Source: Hydractinia symbiolongicarpus
Taxonomy: Eukaryota > Cnidaria > Hydrozoa > Anthoathecata > Hydractiniidae
NCBI RefSeq assembly: GCF_029227915.1
Contig: NC_079875.1
Span: 26,484,001-26,544,000, forward strand
DNA: 60,000 nucleotides
Direction: 5' to 3'
Shown: positions 23,201 through 32,120 of the stretch, piece after piece
How positions within the stretch are numbered: the first letter of the stretch is position 1
Layout: every line of letters starts with the position of its first letter
Made by a program: the position numbers and the translations under genes
The notes under the pieces: generated by a model
Seen by the model: the letters and a program-made list of their open reading frames with translations, nothing else
What the model was told of the DNA's origin: nothing
Database searches by the model: none

Positions 23201-24599
23201 TGTTGTTGTCTTCCCTTGAGATAAAAACAAAATTGCATTCATAAGGTTTGTCGATTGATGCAATTACTTGACGCGGTCGAGTCAAAGGAATGGTATAATG
23301 TCCACTTGAGGTTGTGGCCAAGTGAACAGTTTCTCCCAATGCTTTTGCAGTGTCACTCTGGAAGTCAAGAATCATATCGGCCCTTTTCATAAACGATTTT
23401 GATAGTAACTGGGGTAGGACTTTTGGTATCACATCTGTATTTATTTTTACCTTTGTGTTGCCAATGATAGCAGGAATAGATGCTCTTCCACAAGCTTGGG
23501 CTTGTTCACCGTCTCCGAAGCGATATAAACTTTTGCTATGGTGATGTTTTACTTCCCTCTTTTCTTCATCAGATAGAGAGCTTATGTATTGATCTAACCA
23601 AACATCCCCACAAACGGTTTTACTGGCACCGCAATCGAGTAGGCCACAATTCCATGTTTCTGATACTAGATGTTTGAGTTGACCTGGTTTATCGCTTTCG
23701 TTGAGAAGGACGATTTCATGAACCATGTATGTATCATTTTGCTTTTCCGGACAGTCTTGTTGCCAATGAAAAACACTTTCGCATATCGCACATCGAGATA
23801 CACGACCATTCCTGTCAAGTGGGTTTTTAGTAGGTTTTCTTGTGCCATCTGCTTTGGGTCGAGAAGCATGTTTATCTTGGCGCCATGTATTTCCTTTTTT
23901 GTTGTATCTTGATGATGATGCAAATCTTTGATTTAGATTACGTTTGGTGTAATATATCCCTTCTTCATCTGATGATGATTGTTGACACTCGTCTGGGTAT
24001 GCTTCATTAGCATAAAACGATGGTTCTGCTTTGATTTTGATGGAGGACATACTACTGTCTAAGTCACCATCAATTGATTCTTCGGCAAATACTTTTATCA
24101 ATTTCTGTCTCACATCATCATAAACTAAGTTTGTTATTGTTGCTTTTATGAGTCTTTCATGAGAACTGTCAAGATTAGCAGCCTTTAATAATCTATAGGC
24201 TAGCAGGTCATCTGGGTAATTGATGTAAGCCTTTATCTTATAGTACCTCTTTTCAAACTCTGTTAAGAAATCTCGAATCTTCTTCTCTTTTGTTCGTTTA
24301 TAAGTCTCAAATTTTTCAATTGCATCAAATTTTTCTGTCAGTTTATCCTTTGCATATATCTTATCGAGCCTCTTTAAGATATTCTTAACTCCGTCTTCAG
24401 ATGATATTTGTTCAGATGGAAGTTCCAATGCAGCTTCCTGTGATTTCCCATCAAGAGTAAGTACAAGGGACGGTCCTTGTTTCTTTTTATCTAGTGTTGT
24501 AAGCTCCGTCCAAATTCCAATTAATTTCTTCCAATCCTCATAGTTCTTACTTTGGGATAGCAGAGGAGGAGCTTTATTGTATGACACCGACGTTGCCAT
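20268..24599 (-). CDS. Copia Gag-Pol polyprotein, intact (1443 aa)
   Basis: A single frame carries all copia functions in the copia order (integrase before RT). Gag occupies about residues 1-260. A CCHC zinc knuckle has C270, C273, H278 and C283. The aspartic protease motif is LLDCGAS with D322; Ty1/copia proteases usually read D-S-G, so Cys after the catalytic Asp is unusual. The integrase has H475/H480-C514/C517 zinc ligands and catalytic D544, D598, E634 (spacing D-x53-D-x35-E). The acidic S/E/N-rich linker (about 825-860) has a repeated NEDxSSEKSE unit. RT has D1047 in SLDIKTAF and the catalytic FVDD box at 1130-1133 (usually YVDD). RNase H has D1286, E1333, D1366 and D1414. The start ATG lies only four bases downstream of the primer-binding site, so the genomic RNA has almost no untranslated spacer there. 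No stop or frameshift is present, and the length is normal for an autonomous copia element. Confidence 0.96.
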   Translation of the reverse strand: MATSVSYNKAPPLLSQSKNYEDWKKLIGIWTELTTLDKKKQGPSLVLTLDGKSQEAALELPSEQISSEDGVKNILKRLDKIYAKDKLTEKFDAIEKFETYKRTKEKKIRDFLTEFEKRYYKIKAYINYPDDLLAYRLLKAANLDSSHERLIKATITNLVYDDVRQKLIKVFAEESIDGDLDSSMSSIKIKAEPSFYANEAYPDECQQSSSDEEGIYYTKRNLNQRFASSSRYNKKGNTWRQDKHASRPKADGTRKPTKNPLDRNGRVSRCAICESVFHWQQDCPEKQNDTYMVHEIVLLNESDKPGQLKHLVSETWNCGLLDCGASKTVCGDVWLDQYISSLSDEEKREVKHHHSKSLYRFGDGEQAQACGRASIPAIIGNTKVKINTDVIPKVLPQLLSKSFMKRADMILDFQSDTAKALGETVHLATTSSGHYTIPLTRPRQVIASIDKPYECNFVFISREDNNMTVIAEKLHRQFAHPSLNQLMSLINKAGPPWNNNEELISEVKRIDKECKTCQIYRRPPPRPVVGLPMGSKFLETVAMDLKFYDKKIILHLIDLCTRLSAATIIKDKNPTTVIEAILKTWISVYGSCDKFLVDNGGEFANEELINLAEQFGITIKTTAAESPWSNGIVERHNQTLSNMLDKVLNDTSCSLNIALYWCVNAKNSLHNAHGFTPYQLAIGTNPRLPSLMDDKPPALSGKPATQLMRENLEALHKAREAFIASEHSERIRRALSHNIRSSGETKYLTGDNVYYKRNDSNEWKGPGTVLGQDGQQILIKHGSYYVRVHPCHVKLVHDGGCGSSEKTTEAGDNTFTEEQPPRFQESESESGSGNENEDHSSEKSENEDQSSEKSEPLNNDAPAHQTQPISAEAHSMLPREKPKLRPNLCLKYKDKGGEWKKAKIISRAGKVGGKHDGWFNVETETGMKRAVNFANIKDIEINDDPSEVTLITNSSEVLSAKSKELQSWINNSVYIEIPNEGQETMSLRWVVTPKIIDGQPSVKARLVARGFEEVQNFKTDSPTCSKEGLRLALTIISSKNWMLNSLDIKTAFLQGKKIDREVIVLPPKEANTKNLWKLSKTVYGLADASHSWYLKLRSELIQLGGKPIELDQGIFIWSSNTLIFGILVCFVDDVIWAGSSTFVNVVSKLKSIFKTSSEHMRHFKYIGVDLDQNEDGTITIKQADYINELEPITLSMERIKCSKDEPINEVEKSKMRQSIGKLNWLACMSRPEISFTVSDVSSRVTTATLADIKLINKTIKFLKSQDCHITVPKLTLNNLSIKVFTDASFNNLEGGQSQGGHIAFLTDGSGKSSPISWSSNKVRRVVRSTLSAESLASVDGADTAFFLAKMIEESLAEKPEVVCLTDSRSLFECAGSTKTVSDKRLRVEINALRQMINNDEVTLRWIDGKHQIADVLTKKGASLFSLMEVLKSGDLTSVIDGEK

Positions 24600-24603
24600 T
24601 TTT

Positions 24604-24614
24604 CTCTGCTACCA
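24604..24614 (-). other. Copia primer-binding site (initiator tRNA-Met type)
   Basis: Minus-strand TGGTAGCAGAG directly follows the 5' LTR end. It is complementary to the animal initiator tRNA-Met 3' end (...CTCTGCTACCA), the standard minus-strand primer of many copia elements. Confidence 0.88.
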
Positions 24615-24867
24615 TGAAAATTAGTACTAAATGGTAGTTACCTTGAACAGAAAACAATTTCTCCAGTCAAATAATCCAAGTGAAAACAAACAATTAATTA
24701 ACTCTCAATAACACCATTATTAATATCATTAACACGACGATTAGCAATTAACAATGTTCTCCAATGTAACCATTAAACAATATCACTGGTATAACTCAAG
24801 CTCCTCCACAGCTATGATTTGTTATTACTTTAATTAGTTAATATCTCGTCTATAGGGAAAAGTATCA
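24615..24867 (-). repeat. Copia 5' LTR
   Basis: 253 bp, near-identical to 19749-20001, followed outside by the target duplication ATTTC (24868-24872). Confidence 0.95.
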
Positions 24868-25092
24868 ATTTCAACAGCAATAGGCAACATTTCGTATTCT
24901 TACCTAATTTAAATGTGTAAAAATCAATTAGTCATTAATTGGTCTTTAAAAGCTATAAAATAAGACGTACTGTTCGAATAAAAATATAATTCCAACAAAA
25001 GAACAACAAAACATGCAGTATTCTTTAGCGTAACAGATTATTTAAATGACAGAAACTTACCTCTTTTGAAGATAATTGGTTGAATAAAACAT

Positions 25093-25420
25093 GTGACTGA
25101 TAGCCTTGTGATAGAGCATTCGCTTCCACTGCGGCAGGTTTTGGGTTCAAACCCCGGTCGAGTCATGCCAGAGACTATAAAATTGTGAATCTATCCTTTT
25201 TGCTTAGCGTTCAGCATGAGAATAGAATTGATATCTTAGATGGCTGTCTAGTTGAGCGATTGCTGCGCTCGCACGACTTTCGTAGCTCAAGTGGGAGCTT
25301 TAAATGCGAAAGGACCTCCTTCGTAGGACCTTCTTTGATAGCAGGACCCTCTTAGATGGCAATACTAATAGGAACTGAAGAGGCTATCCTGTGTAAATAA
25401 TTTCAATAATGACACACGCA
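25093..25420 (+). mobile_element. tRNA-derived SINE, family 2
   Basis: The tRNA-like head is at 25093-25165. An A-box region (GATAGCCTTGTGATAGAGC), an anticodon-like arm CGCTTCCACTGCG and a B box GGGTTCAAACCCC are flanked by an imperfect acceptor-stem pair (GTGACT / AGTCAT). A body of about 230 bases follows and the element ends in an AATAATTTCAATAAT-type tail at about 25396-25411. The head is internal to a longer repeat-like unit, so I read it as a SINE rather than a functional tRNA gene. It differs in sequence from the family at 5883 and 26532. Confidence 0.7.
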
Positions 25421-25422
25421 AT

Positions 25423-25850
25423 ATAGCTGTCCTGTATTGTACCTGCGGTTTCGTTTGTTAGGCCAAAGCATTTATTTAACTATCCACTGCATTTAATGTC
25501 GCCAAAGAAGTCTATCCTTGGAATATACAGGCACAAATGAAGAAATCGATGTATTTAAACATTATAAAATTTGCCCAAGATCTCTTCAGTTGCCACGGAT
25601 ACTGGTATAAGTATAGATACTACAAGTACGTTGATGCTGTCCTGCAAACTACAAAACATAAAAGCATAGCTACATCTTGACAATAAAACCTAATGAAATG
25701 TCAATTTCATGTGGAATAGTGCACCAAGGTATCGATTTACACTTTAATATTCTCTACAATTCGAAGTTAATGTCTAACCATAAGACTACTGGTCAAAACT
25801 TCACCAAACAAAACATTTTTGTCTTTGCAGGTACAATACAGGACAGCTAT
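25423..25850. mobile_element. MITE-like unit with 24-bp perfect inverted ends
   Basis: 25423-25446 (starting ATAGCTGTCCTGTATTGTAC) is the exact reverse complement of 25827-25850. The 428-bp unit has no transposase; a 63-codon frame inside is unremarkable. No target duplication was identified. It starts directly after the family-2 SINE tail. Confidence 0.6.
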
Positions 25851-25879
25851 GTGGATAATGTCACATAACTTTCTGTCCT

Positions 25880-26010
25880 ATAACACAGATGCACAGATGC
25901 AGAAGTTCCCAGCAGCTTCTTATTCTTTGGAGAGAAACCTCCTTTTTTAATTAAACTTTCCGTCTTGAAAGACTAGTTTTATCTGCATTGCGATGTAGTT
26001 ACTCCTATTC
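25880..26010. repeat. Dispersed repeat, copy 1 (inverted copy at 59830-59965)
   Basis: CAGAAGTTCCCAGCAGCTTC, then ATCTGCATTGCGATGTAGTT and ACTCCTATTC, match the reverse complement of 59830-59965 in the same order. No coding content. Confidence 0.7.
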
Positions 26011-26454
26011 CTTGACCTAACAAAGCCTTTTCAGTTGCCACTGGTCAGCCATTAGAATATTGATACTGCATTTGACGTTTTTTATAAGAGATACAGAAAC
26101 CGTGAAAGCACAGACAGCGCTTGATTGGACAGCTAGTAAGACATCTATGATATTCTCATACTAATCGCTACGCAGAAGGTTTCTATTTACGCTTGTATAG
26201 TCTCTGATATGCCTCGTCAGATGATTTAAAAATCCTTGTTAATTGTAAATAGTCCAATCGTAAACACACACCTAACCTTCAAGTACACAATTGGAGATAT
26301 ATAGATATATATAAAATATAAAATTGAACTAATGTATAACATGTAAAGTGTTAACCGTCTTGGAACATAAAGAAAACCGATAAAATCAATGAAAGTCTGC
26401 TATGTACGTACCTGAAGTGCACCACAACAACAATGTGCGAACATCTGACCTAAG

Positions 26455-27165
26455 TCAGAATTATATCCCGTCTGTCTGCGACGTGTAAATACGGCGTGAG
26501 CAATATATTCTTAGTAAGGCAGGATCAGTTGAGATAGATAGATAGATGTGCATATTTTACGTGGCTAGCCTCACAAATATCGAGGGATATACCCTGTCTA
26601 TTATTTCCAGGAGGGGCCATGGCGTAGATGGAGAGTCCTAGAGTATTTAATGCTCATTTTGAGCTACACAGACCCAATTAGAGCCCGCGCTCTACTACAC
26701 ATCTCCGGGCAACATCCAACGGCCCACACAGTGTGCCATCTTCCCAATTTCCCTCACATGGCTTGGGTTAACCCGGGGCTATGGTAACATTCACTCGCCC
26801 ATGTTGAATCGCCGTCAAGAGAAATCGAACCCCGGTCTTCCGCACAGAGTACGAGAGCTATAACCACTAATCTACGGCGCCACATTTGCCAACATCACAA
26901 GAGTCACTGATGAGAATAATAAGTATAAGAAACGAGAAGAAAGTTCGTATTACCAGCCAAAATGTGATCTCATTGACTACACATTCCGCTTTTCTTCATC
27001 GTCTCTTCATTGCATGACGAATAGTCTGCAGCGTATGGGGCATAAATACAACGTGAACCCTTTATTCTTAGCAACTCAGGATCAGTTTAACACATCTACC
27101 AACATCACAAAAGCCGCCAATGAGAATAATAAGCATAAGGAACGAGATAAAAGAAGAAATTTAAA
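26455..27165. repeat. Local tandem duplication split by a SINE
   Basis: Unit 1 (26477-26531 plus 26884-26945) and unit 2 (27023-27165) share GGCRT.AATAC..CGTGA, TTCTTAGYAAxxCAGGATCAGTT, then CAACATCACAAxAGxCxCxxATGAGAATAATAAG and GAACGAGA. The family-1 SINE sits inside unit 1, exactly between CAGGATCAGTTGA and CAACATCAC. The duplication therefore predates the SINE insertion. Confidence 0.75.
26532..26883 (-). mobile_element. tRNA-derived SINE, family 1, copy 2
   Basis: Same family and orientation as 5883-6230. The tRNA-like head at the right reads GGCGCCGTAGATTAGTGG and GGGGTTCGATTTC on the minus strand. The tail is a GATA repeat (plus-strand 26532-26547). Differences from copy 1 are scattered substitutions. 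Confidence 0.82.
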
Positions 27166-27600
27166 AAACAAATTTAAAAAACAATTGCCTGGTCGGAGGG
27201 CGGTTATACGTTAGTATTCTGCGAAGGATGTACTTTTTGCAGCCGATAACCTTCCACAACGTGCAATGCAGGCGTGCTTGCAGTGAACTGTCATATTAAC
27301 ATGGCATACCTTGTCCGCTCTCCCTTATTATATAGCGCATTTCTCCAGTTTCCGACACCAAGGCAGAGACCGTAAACATTTACTGCCGCTGTGTTAATAT
27401 GGACCGTGCAAAAGTAATTTTTAAACCTAAGTGGTATTGTCTTGGCACCGCCGACACAAAGCAGAACTGTGTTAATATATAGCATGCTAATTCACTTTTG
27501 GACACATGAGCGGGGTAAGTATCAAGATGCGTTTTTTTATACGTAAAGCAAGAAAAGAGAAAATGATTGATTTTATATTTAATTTTTAAAATTCAAGTTT
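27166..27600. other. Non-coding stretch
   Basis: No gene supported. Short similar phrases (GTGTTAATATxxANCxTGC at 27390 and 27470; ATATTAACATGG at 27292 in opposite orientation) hint at a decayed inverted or direct repeat. Confidence 0.35.
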
Positions 27601-27660
27601 TCTACATGTATACATGTAGACGACGTTTCGGGAGATTCTTCCCCCGTCATCAGGCAAAGT
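27601..27660 (-). ncRNA. Candidate hammerhead-ribozyme-like motif
   Basis: On the minus strand the order is CTGATGA (27653-27647), a GC-rich stem-loop (GGGGG-AAGAAT-CTCCC), GAAA (27629-27626), then CGTCGTC. This is the type I hammerhead core: CUGANGA, stem II, GAAA, short stem III, then a GUC cleavage triplet. Penelope-like elements are known to carry such hammerheads with minimal stem III. The 20-bp perfect palindrome TCTACATGTATACATGTAGA (27601-27620) follows. Weak points: the first stem II pair would be C-C, and I see no proximal stem I pairing. It may be decayed or only a look-alike. Confidence 0.4.
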
Positions 27661-27865
27661 AAAATGATGTTGAGCATGTATTTACTAAACTATCATGTTT
27701 AAGAAATGATAGTTTAGTACTAAACTACTAAACTATCTTGTTCAAGAAATGATAAACTTTCCACAGTAATCTAAATACTTATCTAATATCTAAACATAAA
27801 AACAGAAATTATAACAGATTGTGACATCAGTTATTAATATGGTGAATAAATGTTTAAAATTACTT

Positions 27866-28475
27866 ACCACTTCTTTCTTTTCGGGCAGCGCAGCGCCTGT
27901 TACTGCAAGTGGAAGATTTTTTAATTTCGACTTTGACGGCTTCTCGTCGATTTTGTATTAAACGGCTGCAAGGATTCCTTCACTTGCGATATACGTCCTT
28001 TAGCAATGTTGTTCAACTTCTTATCTCCAAGCAACGGCAAGTTTTCCTCAATCGTGTAAGAGTTTGTTTCAAGAGTTTCTGCTAACTCAGACAAGACGAT
28101 GTAGGATGGTTGAGCCATTCGCATGTAAACGACTTTAATTTTTTCCGGAAATCATTATCTTTTGCAGCCGGACCACATCGACGTATGAAATCTTTGGCAA
28201 ACTGGGCTAGGAAGTTCACAGCTGTTTTTGAACTTTTTTTGTCAGCCATTTCTAATTTGAGGAAAACATAATGATAATGGAAAGATAAAAATAATCCTTG
28301 ATAAGAGTAATGTGTAATATGTATGAAAATACTTACCGATTTAAAATATGAAGCAACGCGACTGATGACGCCTAAATGTGCAATGCAAATGGAATTGCTG
28401 TCATCAGTAGTTTCATTCACCTCCGAAATTTTATGTTGTAAGTGTGGCCCCTGTGTGATGATAAATTTAATCACT
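27866..28475 (-). pseudogene. Unrecognised exon-like coding remnant with splice signals
   Basis: Two exon-like pieces are visible. The upstream one (about 28475-28337) encodes a frame starting near FIITQGPHLQ and ends at a good donor (TCG|GTAAGTATTTTC). An 80-base intron-like gap ends in CCTCAAATTAG at 28257. The second piece holds an ATG frame beginning MADKKSSKTAVNFLAQFAKD at 28249. It continues, after apparent single-base shifts at A-runs near 28138 and 27960, into frames containing RMAQPSYIVLSELAETLETN and PLAVTGAALPEKKE. It ends at another donor (GTG|GTAAGTAA) near 27866. The joined frame between the two pieces is not in phase, so the first may be untranslated. I do not recognise a family. 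It could be a frame-damaged host gene or transposon-encoded protein. Confidence 0.4.
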
Positions 28476-28499
28476 GGGGAAAAGTAAAGTGAATGTCAA

Positions 28500-29550
28500 A
28501 TCCCATAATAATAATAAACAGTTTTAACGTTTTTACAAATAAATTCAGGTTTGGTACGCTACCCCATATTTTTTATTTTTAATACTTTCATACAAAGTGA
28601 ACAACAGCATACTCTAGCAATTATGAAGATTAGCAATAATGTTAGGTATTGGAGAGCGTGATGTAAAGAACACAAACAATAACCATTTTAAAAAAACATA
28701 GAAAATGTAATGGAAGTTCTTTAGAAGACAACTGACAACTGTAACGTACTCCCTTCCATGTGCAGTTTTGTCCATTTTAGACAATGTAGCCATGACAACC
28801 ACATCAAAAAATGCAATAAGGCATACTTTCGTACACGTTCTTCTCAGAAAAATGATGTTTTATTTCGCGTCTTCAGCTCAAAGTACTTTTCCGTCCTTGC
28901 AGTTATAATTTCAGTCGAGCACTTTTTAGTTGTGTGAATGTTAAGTTTTCGCGGGATCACAAAAAACTCTGATAGAACTGTTTGGAACTTTTTGTTAAAC
29001 AAGGTTCAAACTAAAATAAGTACACAGACAATGTAAAATACGAAGAAAAACACAACGCCTAAATTTGAAATGAATAATAACTAAATAAATAACAAATAAC
29101 TAGTCTTTACAGGGCTTGAAAGGATGAACATTGTGTTTATGCAGAAGTATTTACCTACGTTATTACTGTAACATCGCATTAGGTAGCTTATACAAAGAAG
29201 CCCTACAATTAAAATATTAGTCTGCTATGTAGTCCATTGAGCAGCTTCAATGTAATTTTCCAAACAATATAAAACAATGATGGCGAAGATCTTCTCTTTG
29301 CACTGATATGTTTTCAAACTTTATTCACTTTAACATTAGGTGAATTGAACATGTGTTTAAGACATTAGAAAAAAAAATTAAACAAATAAATGAAATACAG
29401 TGGTTAAGAACGACAGAAACATTTATAAAAAACGGTTTAATAAAACATAACCCGGCAAGTCCTCCATTATCTCCTGGTTTCCTGGACCTCAATAAACAAG
29501 AATAAATTTGAATTTACCACTCATGATCTATGATAAAGTTTTTATCTATT
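28500..29550. other. Non-coding stretch
   Basis: No gene supported. AT-rich sequence between two minus-strand coding remnants, possibly intronic if those belong to one locus. Confidence 0.35.
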
Positions 29551-29557
29551 CCACAAT

Positions 29558-29995
29558 TTTATTCCCTACAGAAAGGCTTTTCCCTAACAAATAAATACAT
29601 ACCGCTTGGATGGAGATTTATTAATTGACGCGGTCGGTGTCTATTAGTGGTTGTTTTTATAATTTCCACATTGGTAAGTTCTAGTTTCTTACAGACTTCT
29701 TTCAATGCATGCCAGCCAGACATATTTAAAAATGACAGCTGTGTGCTGGCAAACACAAAATCATTATTTTTATCAGTACTAGCCTTGAATCTAAATTTCG
29801 GATCAACTAAGCTTTTCGTAGCAGAAGTAGTGTCCTTTGGAAATTAAACAGACACCAAATGATGATTTCCTTTATCCGTCATATAGGTTATTTTGAGTGA
29901 ACTCACTAATAGTTTGTCAGGTTCATTCAAACTCTGAAGACGTTGTTGATTAATCCAATTGTCGCTTTCTGCTTCTAATCAATCTTTTACTAGGA
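29558..29995 (-). pseudogene. Degenerate coding remnant, recombinase-like tail
   Basis: A minus-strand frame of about 130 codons reads through SLNEPDKLLVSSLKITYMTD and KGNHHLVSV, then meets one in-frame TAA near 29846. It continues FPKDTTSATKSLVDPKFRFK, an SGWHALKEVCKKLELTN segment and ends TTTNRHR, after which the sequence looks non-coding. The pattern resembles an uncharacterised protein family that I associate with cnidarian genomes, in which an RHR motif followed by HMGHS and Tyr suggests a tyrosine-recombinase fold. That association is from memory and unverified. The C-terminal half is missing. Confidence 0.4.
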
Positions 29996-29999
29996 GGCG

Positions 30000-30690
30000 A
30001 CTGGTTTCCTCACAACGGCGCCCATTCAATAATGTTAGTCGTGTGAGTACTTAGTTCCTCAGTTCAACATAATAGTGAGCAGTCCATAACTCAAAAACAC
30101 ACAGTATTTCACACCCACTGTCTTGAGAATATGTTAATGTATTTTCTCAATGTCGCAAAGGCAGTTGACATGGTTTTCTTATTTTAACTAGTTAAATGCC
30201 ATCTGAATTTTACAAATCGTTATCGCAACACATTTGCCTATATATACCATTTTTTGAATATTGATTGACATGGTTTGATAAGAAATACTTTGTTATTTAA
30301 GTACAAAAAGAAATGCATGGACAGTGTTTATCAACTGCAGCTAAAAATAAATGTTCATATGGACTATATCAGCGCCATTAAGGTCCGATTAAGAAGAAGC
30401 TCAATGAAGTTATTAAAGAAACAGAATGCACACATGGAGCATTCTTTTATATATTACTGCGAAGAATTCATTATTATACAGCAATGGGTTCTTAGCTAAC
30501 TAGCTTGTTTATGGCAAAACCATGACTATCCCTCCATTCACAGATGCAATTTTAAGAAGAAATTGTTGTTCAGTACCCTGCTGTGCATTTATAGAAAGAT
30601 AATTCTCTAAGAAAATACGAAGAACATCGAGGCATGGACATTGTTGTTTTATTAATACTCGTTGGAATAGTTCCACTAAACGCTTTCAAA
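30000..30690. other. Non-coding stretch
   Basis: No gene supported. The last ~150 bases may still belong to the decayed end of the LINE copy that ends near 30690. Confidence 0.35.
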
Positions 30691-32110
30691 CATTGAATTT
30701 TCTCTCCACTGGACAAATTGCCCACTCTCAACAACCACTGCCGTGTTACACTATGTCATCGTATTTAGAGCTTTTCCGTTCATCTGACTCTTCACCTGCT
30801 CGCACAGCTCTTTCGCCACGTCTTCCATTGTCTTGCCTTTTACTTTTGCCGTTCTGGTATCATATAAGATTTTGTTCTGCATTAGTTGAGCCGCAGCCCT
30901 CACCACTTTGTCCGTACTCGTAACCATCCTGTCCAGGGCTTTTTTCCTCAAAATGGGAATCAACTTTTTATTTATGGGAAGGTTGATCCCATTCTTGCCT
31001 TGCAAGAATCCCTTTGGTGTCCACTGTGGGAGGTGAAGAATTGATTTGACCAATTTCCGGATTTCTTTCGTCAGGGAGCGCAGCTTTGTGATCGTTGCTC
31101 CGGCCAGCCTAAGTGTATGAGTCATCTTGGGTAGAACGTTCGTGCGTAGAACGTCCACCTTCTGTTCCGGTTTTAGCTCTTTCTTTCTCAATGCTTCCAG
31201 CCAACTAGTCCATTTCTTCCCAGGTATCTGCACGTCTCCTTTTGGGTCTCCCAGGTACTTTGGCAGGTTCTTATACGTGAGTGAGGGAATTGCTACTCCG
31301 TTCCAATACCGATGAACACGAGTTACCACTTTCGTCCATGCTTTGTCTTTAACAGGCACCATTCTAAAAGACCGCCTTTTCTTTGCATTAACCGTTAAGC
31401 CTTTCCTTCTGATGAATTTGCTTGTTTTCTCCAATAATTCGTTCTGGACCTTGGTTTCTTTTCCTTCAGACCCAGAGCAGGTATCACCGCAATCTTAGTT
31501 TCTTCCCAGGCTTTCTCCTTTCTCACATATGTTTTCAGCATTCTATCAGTCTATCTGTTGATTCATCCAATTGTAGCTCTTCCAGGTATCTTTGGGTGGC
31601 TACTTTTCCGTTAAATCGTTCTTCCCGTAGTTCATTTACCATCTCTGCTGCTTCAGCCCTTCACCTTCGTTAGTCCAGTTCAGCTTTCTACACGTCTCCT
31701 GTAATATTCGACGATACCTTTGAGATTGCTGGATTTTCGCAATTGCTTGATGCGGCCGATTTGGGTGGAGTCTTGACACATGGATGTTGACAAACTTTGT
31801 TTGGGACTCTTTAACACATGCTCAATTTCCTTTTTCGGCAGTATTTTTAGTTCCGAATCTTCCCACGCAAAGTTTTGCTTCTCGTGTTTCTTTTCATTGC
31901 GCTGCGCTTTATGTTTAGCGGCCATGTGGACACCAAGTCCGTGATTAGTACCGTAGGTGTTATCACAATATTCACATTTAAACAGTTTCCCCTCTATTAC
32001 TATTGCACATTCACAGGATTGTTTATGCGTACCATCACTCCTTGGGGTGTCGCCTTCAAATTCATACGACACATTTTTTCTTCTTGCACATTGCGACCCC
32101 TTGTTTAGTT
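30690..32110 (-). pseudogene. LINE copy B: N-terminal zinc finger joined to RT C-terminal region, RT core deleted
   Basis: It starts at 32072 with a 130-codon frame carrying a C2H2 finger (CEYCDNTYGTNHGLGVHMAAKH), followed by WEDSELKILPKKEIEHVL, like the finger plus Myb-like front end of R2/NeSL-type LINEs. A damaged linker follows (31680-31440). A 227-codon frame at 31434-30751 then begins just after where the RT catalytic box should be (EKTSKFIRRKGLTVNAKK) and runs through the thumb (YKNLPKYLGD, LRTNVLPKMTHTLRLA, LVKSILHLPQWTP). The palm with YxDD is absent. After NGKALNTMT a frameshift precedes a decayed stretch matching copy A's VTQSWLTKVGG segment. No endonuclease motif could be read. 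It lies directly downstream of copy A in the same orientation. Confidence 0.7.
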
Positions 32111-32120
32111 GATTCTAGTG

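Larger units (their letters stand above)
19749..24867 (-). mobile_element. Complete Ty1/copia LTR retrotransposon
   Basis: A 5119-bp element on the minus strand with every structural hallmark visible. Two 253-bp LTRs (TG...CA) differ at three positions by eye. A perfect 5-bp target duplication ATTTC flanks it (19744-19748 and 24868-24872). A tRNA-iMet-type primer-binding site directly abuts the 5' LTR, a polypurine tract directly abuts the 3' LTR, and a single uninterrupted 1443-codon Gag-Pol frame lies between. High LTR identity and an open frame imply a recent insertion that may still be mobile. The ~265 bases between stop codon and 3' LTR are non-coding and hold an A25 run (minus strand). 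Confidence 0.97.

Noticed and set aside
20395-23923. Several 60-106 codon frames on the plus strand and in other minus frames
   Set aside because: They lie opposite or overlap the intact Copia gag-pol frame and are shadows of it.
25093-25165. Functional tRNA gene
   Set aside because: Box A and B are recognisable but the cloverleaf pairs imperfectly and a SINE body with an AT-rich tail follows.
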